A stretch of 13,614 nt of DNA from Terrisporobacter othiniensis (GTDB lineage: Bacteria; Bacillota; Clostridia; Peptostreptococcales; Peptostreptococcaceae), in assembly GCF_000808015.1 (NCBI RefSeq), contig NZ_JWHR01000015.1, positions 1 to 13,614 of the forward strand, given 5' to 3'. Below, piece after piece: positions 7,772-13,614 of the stretch. How positions within the stretch are numbered: the stretch's first letter is position 1; every line of letters starts with the position of its first letter. Under the pieces are notes generated by a model. That model saw only the letters and a list, made by a program, of their open reading frames with translations. It did no database searches and had not been told where the DNA came from. The translations under genes and the position numbers were made by a program.

Positions 7772-8206
7772 GTGGCAAATGAAGATACTATAAATTTATT
7801 AAAAGAATGTAGTTCTGGTGTTAAGATGGGCATTGATGGAATAAATAGTGTTATAGAAAAAGTTGATGATAAAAAACTTTTATTTATTCTAGAAAAATAT
7901 TTAAAAGACCATGAGAAGTTGGAAGAAAAAATAGAAAAAGAATTAAAAAAATTTAATGATGATGAAAAAGAGCCAAACCCTTTGGCGAAAGCCATGTCAT
8001 GGGCTAAAGTTAATATGAAGCTTATTAAGGGTGAACATGATAAAACTATTGCTGATTTAATGACTGAAGGTTGCAACATGGGTATTAAATCTATTTGCAG
8101 ATATATGAATGAATATGATTCAGCCATGGAAAGTATTAAAGGTTTATGTTATGATTTAGTAGAGATAGAAGAAAATTTCTCAAAAGATTTACGTAGTTTT
8201 TTATAA
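7772..8206 (+). CDS. Small helical protein, ferritin-like/DUF2383-type four-helix bundle, function unknown
   Basis: This is a soluble protein of about 144 aa. It appears all-helical, charged and free of signal or membrane segments, and has about four amphipathic helices with a short Pro-containing turn (EPNPLAKAM). The pattern ExxxGIKMGIDGI at the N-terminus, KDHEKLEEKIEKEL and KGEHDKTIADLMTEGCNMGI later in the chain recall the PA2169/DUF2383 four-helix-bundle group, which is ferritin-like in fold. The role is not known. I chose GTG at 7772, which has AAGGAG 8 nt upstream. An in-frame GTG at 7763 overlaps that ribosome site and is unlikely. It is divergent from the SNF2 gene. The 3' side has only a weak A/T hairpin (8213-8235), so transcripts may run on into the structured region that follows. 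Confidence 0.75.
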   Translation: MANEDTINLLKECSSGVKMGIDGINSVIEKVDDKKLLFILEKYLKDHEKLEEKIEKELKKFNDDEKEPNPLAKAMSWAKVNMKLIKGEHDKTIADLMTEGCNMGIKSICRYMNEYDSAMESIKGLCYDLVEIEENFSKDLRSFL

Positions 8207-8250
8207 ATTTTAATAAAAAGTGTGGTAATTTTTATCAATTCACAATAAAC

Positions 8251-8416
8251 TATAAATATAGGGACACTAAATAGTAACTTATCTAATTGATCGGAAAGAT
8301 AAGCTACTATTAAATATGTTTTCTCCGTTTTATATAATAAACGGTGTGGTGACTCATGGAGAATCATTAAAACATATATACACAGATGAATCCTCATTAT
8401 AATGAGGATTTTTCTG
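8251..8416 (+). ncRNA. Candidate structured leader RNA (riboswitch-like or sRNA) before the prenyltransferase gene
   Basis: This gene-free stretch folds well by eye on the + strand. A possible -10 TATAAA (8251-8256) precedes GGG at 8261. Hairpin A has arms 8270-8284 and 8297-8311, with 14 pairs and one A-C mismatch. A three-way junction is closed by 8314-8322 with 8369-8377 (9 bp). It contains hairpin B (8325-8330 with 8339-8344, 6 bp) and hairpin C (8348-8355 with 8359-8368, triloop ATG, two-A bulge). Only CU and UGU are unpaired at the junction, and hairpin C stacks directly on the closing stem. A terminator-like hairpin (8389-8413) follows. No separate promoter is evident before the next gene, so the layout suits a cis-acting attenuator. 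ACACT (8264-8268) can also pair with GGTGT (8343-8347), a possible tertiary or switching contact. The ligand is unknown. Confidence 0.55.
8383..8416 (+). terminator. Terminator-like hairpin, 22-bp perfect palindrome
   Basis: Arms AATCCTCATTA (8389-8399) and TAATGAGGATT (8400-8410) are perfect complements, followed by T up to 8413. CAGA (8383-8386) and TCTG (8413-8416) can extend the stem past a small internal loop. The T-run is five bases, which is enough for an intrinsic terminator. It lies 68 nt before the prenyltransferase ATG, so it would stop transcription before that gene. Confidence 0.65.
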
Positions 8417-8483
8417 CGTTAATGTGTATTTATTATTATTTTGGGAAGAATAAATAAATAATTCTAATACATATGGAGGCATT

Positions 8484-9128
8484 ATGAGAGCACCAAAACA
8501 TATAGGTATTATTCCCGACGGTAATAGGCGTTGGGCACTAAGTAACAACTTATCAAAAGAAGAAGGTTATGAACATGGAATTAATCCAGGGTTACAACTT
8601 TTCAAATTATGTCAAAAGGAAAATATAGAAGAAATTACTTTCTATGGTTATACTGTAGACAATACTAAACGTCCAACTATTCAAAAAGAAGCTTTTATTA
8701 AGGCTTGTGTTGAATCCGTTATGCTTTTGACAAAAGAAGATTGTGAAATCTTAGTTGTAGGAGATACTTCTCCTCATACTTTTCCACTAGAACTTCTTCC
8801 ATTTACAAAAGAAAGAGTGAAATTTGGAAAAGGTGGAATAAAAGTAAATTTTTTAATTCATTATGGTTGGGCATGGGACTTGAATCTTAGAAAAGAATTT
8901 TGTCCTTTTGGCAAACATATTGACACTAGGCTTAAATCACATGAAATATCCCGTATTGATTTAATTATTAGATGGGGTGGCAGACGAAGATTAAGTGGAT
9001 TTTTACCAGTACAATCTGTATATTCAGATTTTTATGTTGTAGATAATATGTGGCCAGATTTTAAAGATCAAGATTTTTATGATGCTTTGAAATGGTACGA
9101 TAAACAAGATGTTACTCTTGGTGGATAA
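8484..9128 (+). CDS. Short, divergent cis-prenyltransferase of the UppS family
   Basis: The family condenses isopentenyl diphosphate with allylic diphosphates, in UppS to make undecaprenyl diphosphate. HIGIIPDGNRRWA (6-18) is the first motif and keeps the catalytic aspartate (D12). YGYTVDNTKRP (54-64) matches the FSTENWKRP block with Trp lost. IRWGGRRRLSGFL (162-174) and VYSDFYVVDNMWPDF (179-193) align with the RTSGExRxSNFL and AYxExxFxxxLWPDF blocks. Two usual acidic positions differ: the Glu of GGE is Arg167, and the Glu of the Mg2+-site block is Asp182. At 214 aa it is 25-40 aa shorter than normal UppS; the loss lies between HYGWAWDL (126-133) and RIDLIIRW. The C-terminus is complete. GGAGG (8475-8479) precedes the ATG. 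It is probably not the housekeeping UppS; the product may be a shorter or unusual prenyl chain. Confidence 0.8.
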   Translation: MRAPKHIGIIPDGNRRWALSNNLSKEEGYEHGINPGLQLFKLCQKENIEEITFYGYTVDNTKRPTIQKEAFIKACVESVMLLTKEDCEILVVGDTSPHTFPLELLPFTKERVKFGKGGIKVNFLIHYGWAWDLNLRKEFCPFGKHIDTRLKSHEISRIDLIIRWGGRRRLSGFLPVQSVYSDFYVVDNMWPDFKDQDFYDALKWYDKQDVTLGG

Positions 9129-9141
9129 GATTTGATCTAAT

Positions 9142-9181
9142 AAAATAAGTGTTTTGCTATTTTGCAAAACACTTATTTTTT
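9142..9181. terminator. Bidirectional terminator between prenyltransferase and CrtI-like gene
   Basis: A 16-bp stem (9142-9157 with 9164-9179) encloses a 6-nt loop and ends in a T-run on the + strand (9176-9181). The - strand tail is also T-rich. The stop codon of the CrtI-like gene (9175-9173) lies inside the stem, so the two converging genes share it. Confidence 0.85.
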
Positions 9182-10663
9182 ATTATTTTCAATCACTTCA
9201 CATAAAACCTTACTACCATCTATTACTACAGATGCTCCATTTCCAGGATGAGTTGACGAGTTTATAAAATATAATCCTTTTACTTTCTTAGATTTTAGAT
9301 GAGGTCTAAAATATGCACTTTGGCTTATTTTATGACTTATACCAAATGCATTTCCATAATATAAATTAAATTTATTTTTTAAATCTAGAGGAGTTAAATA
9401 ATTTTCATATAAAATATGATTTTCTACATCTTCAAGTCCCTTAATATTTTTCAAATTATTTAAGATATATTTTTTCACCTTTCTAATTTGATTATCATCA
9501 TATTTTATACTATTGAATGATAAGTTAGGAACACGTAGCATAATATTCATGGATGAATGATTATTTGTTCTAAATGTATGGTCAATTGATCCAGGGTAAT
9601 ATATATATAATGATGGATCAGAAGAAATTTTACCATTAAAAGGTCCTTCTATACTACTTCTAAAATCCTTGCTTATATAAATATTATGAACACTTAAGTT
9701 AGTGTAAATTTTATCTAAACCTAAATATAAAATAAATACAGAACAGGAGTAATCAATATTAGTTAAATTACTTTTAGCATATTTACCCTCAGATAATTCA
9801 TCATCTAGCAAGTTATTAATTACATAAGGATAATCTGCATTACAAATTACCAAATTACAGCTTATTACTTCATTCTTTACTTTTACACCTTTTATTTCAT
9901 TATCTTCTATAAGTATTTTTTTTACTTCACGATTTGTAACTATTTCTCCACCTAAGTCCACAAATAACTTCTCCAAAGATTTAATATATTCATATAGTCC
10001 TCCATCTATATACCAAAGTCCATATAAATGTGATATAGCTGGTATTAATGTATATATATTTGAATTTATATAAGGATTTACACCTATGTACATGGAGGTA
10101 AAAAGCAAGTAATTTTTTAATTTTTCATTAGATATTAATTTGTTAAGATATTTATAAGTAGAAGGTAATGGGTTAATTTTACACATGCTTTTTATAAATG
10201 ATAAATTAATAATTTCTTTTAAATTTATCATAGGTTGATTTAATATTTTATCTTTACTTATAAAGTATTTTTCATAAGATTTTGATAAAAATTTATAAAA
10301 ATCAGCTGATAGCCCCTTTTCTAAACTTTCCAACTCATTAATCATTTTGTTAGTATCACTGTAGTAGTTGTAGCAAGTCTTATCATGATAAAATACTTTA
10401 TAAATAGGATCTAACTTATGTAGTTTAAAATAATCTTTATAGTTTTTTCCCACATCATTAAATATATCAGTATAAATTTTAGGAGTCATTACAACTGAAG
10501 CAGTTAAATCAAACTTAAATTGACTATTTTCAATTATATTAATTTTTCCTCCTAATTTTTCGTTTTTTTCTAATAAAGTTACAGTGTAACCTTTACTTAA
10601 TAATCTTATTCCACTGCATAACCCTCCTACTCCTCCACCAATAATAATTGTTTTTTTATCCAT
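9173..10663 (-). CDS. Phytoene desaturase/CrtI-type FAD-dependent oxidoreductase
   Basis: At 496 aa it has the normal length of CrtI-type carotenoid desaturases and isomerases. The N-terminal Rossmann motif is GGGVGGLCSG (9-18), followed by E32 in LLEKN, which should bind the FAD ribose, and LGGKI (37-41). The C-terminal block GLYFINSSTHPGNG (from about 463) corresponds to the family's GLYLxGAxTHPGxG, which completes the FAD site. LYGLWYIDGGLYEYIKSLEKLFVDLGGEI in the middle matches the conserved CrtI segment with 'GG' and a substrate-side helix. It should act on a long isoprenoid or similar lipid at the membrane surface. No phytoene synthase (crtB) or other carotenoid gene lies nearby, so carotenoid synthesis is not shown. 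AAGGGAT precedes the ATG. The neighbouring convergent gene is a prenyltransferase. Confidence 0.85.
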   Translation of the reverse strand: MDKKTIIIGGGVGGLCSGIRLLSKGYTVTLLEKNEKLGGKINIIENSQFKFDLTASVVMTPKIYTDIFNDVGKNYKDYFKLHKLDPIYKVFYHDKTCYNYYSDTNKMINELESLEKGLSADFYKFLSKSYEKYFISKDKILNQPMINLKEIINLSFIKSMCKINPLPSTYKYLNKLISNEKLKNYLLFTSMYIGVNPYINSNIYTLIPAISHLYGLWYIDGGLYEYIKSLEKLFVDLGGEIVTNREVKKILIEDNEIKGVKVKNEVISCNLVICNADYPYVINNLLDDELSEGKYAKSNLTNIDYSCSVFILYLGLDKIYTNLSVHNIYISKDFRSSIEGPFNGKISSDPSLYIYYPGSIDHTFRTNNHSSMNIMLRVPNLSFNSIKYDDNQIRKVKKYILNNLKNIKGLEDVENHILYENYLTPLDLKNKFNLYYGNAFGISHKISQSAYFRPHLKSKKVKGLYFINSSTHPGNGASVVIDGSKVLCEVIENNKK

Positions 10664-10816
10664 AAATTATCCCTTCTCAGCATATTATTTATTCTTATTA
10701 AAGTTTACTTTGCAATATTATATTTATATTATGTCTTTATAATTAATTAAAATTCGCACCTTTAAGTTAATTTATGGGTAGTCTATTTTGTGTGGTTAAA
10801 GTTAAAAAACATCAAT

Positions 10817-10848
10817 AAAAAACTGATACATATTATGTATCAGTTTTT
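10817..10848 (-). terminator. Terminator of the sulfur operon
   Basis: On the - strand a stem of at least 13 bp (10848-10836 with 10830-10818), core ACTGATACA/TGTATCAGT, is followed by a T-rich tail. It lies 8 bp after the stop codon of the siroheme reductase gene. Confidence 0.85.
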
Positions 10849-10855
10849 ACAGATA

Positions 10856-12430
10856 TTAAATATTATATTTTGAAGTTATATCTTTTATTTCATCTTCATT
10901 AGATGCATAATATGTGTAGAAATCCATATCTGCATTTGCAACTTTTTCACCAATTTCAAATAACATTTTTGGTATATCATCTGCTTTGAAATCACCTAAA
11001 GATTTACCAAGTCTTGTTTTTGTATATTCAAAATCACCATCTATAAATATTTCAAAAGCATCACACATTTCACCATCTACTTTTTTCTTTTTACCTGTAA
11101 GACCTATGGCACCTATTTGATGCACACCACATGAGTTCATACATCCTGAAATATAAATTCTTGGCATAGCGTTAAGAATAGTGTAATCACCATCGCAATT
11201 TGCTTTAAAGTAGTCAATAATTTCATGTAGCATCTTTTGGCTATTTTGAATTCCCATTTGACATCTTGGCACACCAATACAAGAAATACTTTTCTCTATA
11301 CTAGTACATCCACTAAAATCTTTACTAACTTCAAGTAAGTTTTCTGCTTCTTTTCCATCAAGATTTATAATAAATATACCCTCTGTCATGGCAAGTCTAA
11401 TAGATGCATGTTTGCAATTATCTAGCGTATTTAATAATTTATTTAAATCATCAAGCTTTAATTGACCTCCTATTGGATGAATATAAACACTATAGTATCC
11501 TTCTTGTTTTTGTGGGAATAATCTACAATCTTTAATATCTGTTTTTACTCCACCATCATTAGGATAATCTACATTTTCTAGTTGAATATCAAGGTTATTA
11601 TTTTCCTTTTCCTTGGCCACATATTCTTTGAATTTTTTAATAAATTCTTCTTCTCCCAGTCTATAAACCATATATCTAACTCTTGCTTTATGTTTGTTTG
11701 AGTAATCTCCCTCATCCATAAATAGCTTAGTTAAACCTTCCACATAATACAGTACATCCTTTGGCTCGATTAACTCATCTAATTCTAGACCAACTGCAGG
11801 GTTTTTACCAAGACCTCCGCCAACAAAAACTTTGAAGTAAGGCTTATCTTCTTTCATTACAGCTAAAAATCCTAAATCTTGTACTGTAGTGTGAGCTGCA
11901 TCCATTGGACAAGAAGAATAAGAAACTTTAAGTTTTCTAGGTAAATGATAAGTAGTAATTTTACTCATAAAATGTTTATCAGTTGCTACTGCATAAGGTG
12001 TAACATCGAAGGCCTCGTCTGTATCTACACCAGAAAGTGGTGATAATCCAACATTTCTTGGAAAGTTGCCCCCACCTCCACGTGTAAATATATTGTTTTT
12101 AATACCTTCTTCCATTATGTCACAAATTCCGTCCACATCTAAGTCATGTAGTTGTACTGCTTGTCTTGTGGTAAAGTGTATTCCATCTAAATTATATTTT
12201 TTAGCAAACTCATATACCTTATGTAATTGAGGCACAGTTACTACACCACTGGAAAATCTGAGTCTTATCATAAATGATTTTTGATCTCTTTGGGCATAAA
12301 CCCCATATCCTCCTGATATTCCTTTATAATCCATCTTAGATAAATCACCATTTAAAAGCTTTAAACATTGCTCTTTAAAGTTTGGTATTTCACTAAGAAA
12401 TAATTCTTTAGTTTTTTCTAGATTATGCAT
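10856..12430 (-). CDS. Siroheme and [4Fe-4S] sulfite/nitrite reductase
   Basis: This 524-aa reductase carries out the six-electron reduction of sulfite to sulfide or nitrite to ammonium. It has the duplicated architecture of the family: a ferredoxin-like half-domain and a siroheme domain, repeated. The cluster ligands are C384 and C390 (CIGVPRC), then C430 and C434 (CMNSC); one of these bridges cluster and siroheme. HFTTRQAVQLH (85-95) and RNVGLSPLSG (125-134) supply basic residues for siroheme and anion binding. It lacks a flavin or ferredoxin domain, so electrons must come from a separate carrier, probably ferredoxin. I chose the ATG at 12430, which lies 6 nt after GAGGTG; the upstream in-frame GTG (12439) is part of that ribosome site. 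It follows a sulfurtransferase gene by about 55 bp, which favours sulfite as the substrate, but nitrite cannot be excluded. Confidence 0.9.
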   Translation of the reverse strand: MHNLEKTKELFLSEIPNFKEQCLKLLNGDLSKMDYKGISGGYGVYAQRDQKSFMIRLRFSSGVVTVPQLHKVYEFAKKYNLDGIHFTTRQAVQLHDLDVDGICDIMEEGIKNNIFTRGGGGNFPRNVGLSPLSGVDTDEAFDVTPYAVATDKHFMSKITTYHLPRKLKVSYSSCPMDAAHTTVQDLGFLAVMKEDKPYFKVFVGGGLGKNPAVGLELDELIEPKDVLYYVEGLTKLFMDEGDYSNKHKARVRYMVYRLGEEEFIKKFKEYVAKEKENNNLDIQLENVDYPNDGGVKTDIKDCRLFPQKQEGYYSVYIHPIGGQLKLDDLNKLLNTLDNCKHASIRLAMTEGIFIINLDGKEAENLLEVSKDFSGCTSIEKSISCIGVPRCQMGIQNSQKMLHEIIDYFKANCDGDYTILNAMPRIYISGCMNSCGVHQIGAIGLTGKKKKVDGEMCDAFEIFIDGDFEYTKTRLGKSLGDFKADDIPKMLFEIGEKVANADMDFYTYYASNEDEIKDITSKYNI

Positions 12431-12485
12431 AATCATCACCTCTTTAAAAATATATTCTTATATATTGTTTACAAAAGTAATAAAT

Positions 12486-13331
12486 CTATTTATCTTCTAT
12501 TGTATCTACTTTATTTTCTTCGTAACTAATCCAATCACTAAAGCTTCCTGCGTATAATTTATGATCAATATTAGCTTCAGTAAGTGCTAAACTTACAGGA
12601 CTGGCAGTTATACCTGAACCACAGTAAATAATTACTTCATCATAGTTGTTTAACTTATTAAAATATTCTTTTAAGTCTTCTTCTTTTTTCATAGTTAATC
12701 TGTCATCTTGCTTATCTAAAATATTCATCCAGAAATAATTTAGTGCACTTGGAATATGACCAGCCTTTTTATCTACTGGTTCAAATTCACCATTGTATCT
12801 ACCATTTTCTCTACAGTCTACTATAACAACATTGTCTTTATGTAATCTTTCTCTTACATACTCCATGTCAACTCTAATATTTTCATTTACATTTAGTTCA
12901 AAGTTACCTTTTTTAACTGAAGTAGATTCACTAGTTGTTTTTCCACCAATTTCTTCAAAGGCTTTTATACCGCCATTTAACACATAAACTTCATTATGTC
13001 CTAAATATTTTAGTATCCACCAAAGTCTTGCAGGACCTGCTAAGTCACCTTCATCATAAGCTACGACTACAGAGTCATTATTTATTCCTATATTTTCAAA
13101 AGTAGTTTTTAATTCTTCTGCAGAAGGAAGTGGATGTCTACCACCATGTTCTTTTACAGGGGCAGATAATTCAGTTTCTATATCTACTCTTACAGCTCCC
13201 TGAATATGAGATTCCTCATAACTTCTTTTTCCATATTCTTTGTCCATTAGTGAAAATCTACAATCTACTATAACTAATTTATCATTATTTAAATTTTCTT
13301 TTAGCCACTTGGCATTTACCATATTTGACAT
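12486..13331 (-). CDS. Two-domain sulfurtransferase (rhodanese / 3-mercaptopyruvate type)
   Basis: This 281-aa protein has two rhodanese domains in tandem (about 1-130 and 150-281). The second carries the active-site loop CGSGITA (237-243), with C237 as the sulfur-carrying cysteine. In the first domain the equivalent strand reads VAYDEGD, so it is inactive, as is normal. CGSGxTA is the form often seen in 3-mercaptopyruvate sulfurtransferases, whereas thiosulfate rhodaneses more often have a basic CRxGxT loop. In practice the donor cannot be fixed from this loop alone. AGGAGAG precedes the ATG. It is the first gene of an operon with the siroheme reductase. With thiosulfate as donor it would release sulfite, the substrate of that enzyme; this link is inferred. 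Confidence 0.93.
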   Translation of the reverse strand: MSNMVNAKWLKENLNNDKLVIVDCRFSLMDKEYGKRSYEESHIQGAVRVDIETELSAPVKEHGGRHPLPSAEELKTTFENIGINNDSVVVAYDEGDLAGPARLWWILKYLGHNEVYVLNGGIKAFEEIGGKTTSESTSVKKGNFELNVNENIRVDMEYVRERLHKDNVVIVDCRENGRYNGEFEPVDKKAGHIPSALNYFWMNILDKQDDRLTMKKEEDLKEYFNKLNNYDEVIIYCGSGITASPVSLALTEANIDHKLYAGSFSDWISYEENKVDTIEDK

Positions 13332-13377
13332 TTTACTCTCTCCTAAAATATATTTCTTTAATAATTTTTAATTATTA

Positions 13378-13401
13378 AACATTATACTACAAGATAACGT
13401 T
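13378..13401. promoter_or_regulatory. Imperfect inverted repeat over the sulfur-operon -10, candidate operator
   Basis: AACATTAT (13378-13385) and ATAACGTT (13394-13401) are inverted arms with one mismatch and an 8-bp spacer. They cover the -10 region of the sulfur-operon promoter. A repressor binding here would block transcription. I could not match the repeat to a known sulfur or redox regulator. Confidence 0.35.
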
Positions 13402-13410
13402 TTATTACAA
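13381..13410 (-). promoter_or_regulatory. Promoter of the sulfurtransferase-reductase operon
   Basis: On the - strand TTGTAA (13410-13405) precedes a perfect TATAAT (13386-13381) with an 18-nt spacer. The predicted leader is about 45 nt and includes the AGGAGAG ribosome site. Confidence 0.6.
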
Positions 13411-13464
13411 TATTAGCAAAATTACCACTGTTTCAACTTAAGTAATTATAACCATTATATAAAT

Positions 13465-13497
13465 AATAAGAGACTACTTAAATAGTAGCCTCTTATT
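13465..13497. terminator. Stem-loop near the right end, probable terminator of an off-window gene
   Basis: The stem ATAAGAG-A-CTACT with AGTAG-C-CTCTTAT has 12 pairs (13 with the outer A-T), one A-C mismatch and a TAAAT loop. Both flanks are T-rich in their own direction. It probably ends a - strand gene lying beyond 13614, or insulates the sulfur operon. The rest of 13498-13614 is very AT-rich, with no ORF I can support. Confidence 0.6.
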
Positions 13498-13614
13498 TAT
13501 TTTAATATTCATTTTTAATTTTAACTAAATTTTTTAATAGTATGAATAGTAATATACTATTTTGCATTGTTATTGTAATCTAATTTTTTTAAAAAATTAT
13601 ATATAAAAGGGAAT

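Noticed and set aside
7729..8127. 132-codon open frame on the - strand over the small helical protein gene
   Set aside because: It is the antisense shadow of 7772-8206, which has a good ribosome site and coherent amphipathic helices. The shadow has Ser/Phe-rich low-complexity translation.
8213..8235. ATAAAAA/TTTTTAT hairpin as terminator of the small helical protein gene
   Set aside because: A seven-pair, all A-T stem is too weak to claim as a terminator in DNA this AT-rich.
8441..8470. TTGGGA with TAATAC (18-nt spacer) as a separate promoter for the prenyltransferase gene
   Set aside because: The match is poor and the start would fall at the ribosome site, which would be lost from the mRNA.
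8149..8548. Two - strand open frames (82 and 64 codons) across the gap before the prenyltransferase
   Set aside because: They have no ribosome sites or family resemblance and run through strong RNA-like stems, so the region is better explained as structured RNA.
13545..13561. AATAGTA-ATA-TACTATT palindrome near the window end, sharing arms with the base of hairpin A at 8270-8311
   Set aside because: The seven-base A/T-rich arms recur by chance here, and nothing else around the two copies is alike, so I do not call a dispersed repeat.
1..13614. Mobile element, CRISPR array, toxin-antitoxin pair or defence island
   Set aside because: There are no transposase-like frames, no regularly spaced direct repeats and no small overlapping gene pairs. 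The SNF2 protein alone is not evidence of a defence system.

Overview
The window is AT-rich (by eye near 30% GC or lower). It has short intergenic gaps, strong GGAGG-type ribosome binding sites, many intrinsic terminators, GTG/TTG starts supported by their Shine-Dalgarno (SD) spacing, and a T-box riboswitch. This points to a low-GC Firmicute, most likely an anaerobic Clostridia member (Clostridium or Peptostreptococcaceae type). It reads as an ordinary chromosomal segment. I see no transposase, integrase, phage gene, CRISPR array, rRNA or tRNA.

Layout. (1) 231-1481 (+) is a CPA2-type cation/proton antiporter, with a promoter and a 5'-terminal hairpin upstream. It converges on argG through a shared bidirectional terminator. 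(2) 1534-4251 (-) holds truA, a GNAT acetyltransferase and argG, in that transcription order. truA and the acetyltransferase are 12-18 bp apart. The argG promoter starts directly after the acetyltransferase stop codon and is followed by a full T-box leader whose specifier reads AGA (arginine). (3) 4434-7604 (-) is a large SWIM-SNF2 helicase-like ATPase. It is divergent from a small four-helix-bundle protein at 7772-8206 (+). (4) 8251-8416 (+) is a strongly structured, gene-free stretch: a 14-bp hairpin, a compact three-way junction and a terminator-like hairpin. It lies in front of a short, divergent cis-prenyltransferase (UppS family) at 8484-9128 (+). That gene converges on a CrtI/phytoene-desaturase-type flavoprotein at 9173-10663 (-). 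(5) 10856-13331 (-) is a two-gene sulfur module: a two-domain sulfurtransferase, then a siroheme/[4Fe-4S] sulfite or nitrite reductase. A probable promoter and operator lie upstream.

How the parts may work together. The sulfurtransferase could release sulfite from thiosulfate for the downstream reductase, giving sulfide for cysteine synthesis; this is inference. argG is controlled by charging of tRNA-Arg. The cis-prenyltransferase-like enzyme and the CrtI-like desaturase are both isoprenoid-type enzymes placed end to end, which suggests but does not prove a shared lipid pathway. The candidate structured leader RNA before the prenyltransferase is the most interesting element, because I cannot match it to a riboswitch class I remember.
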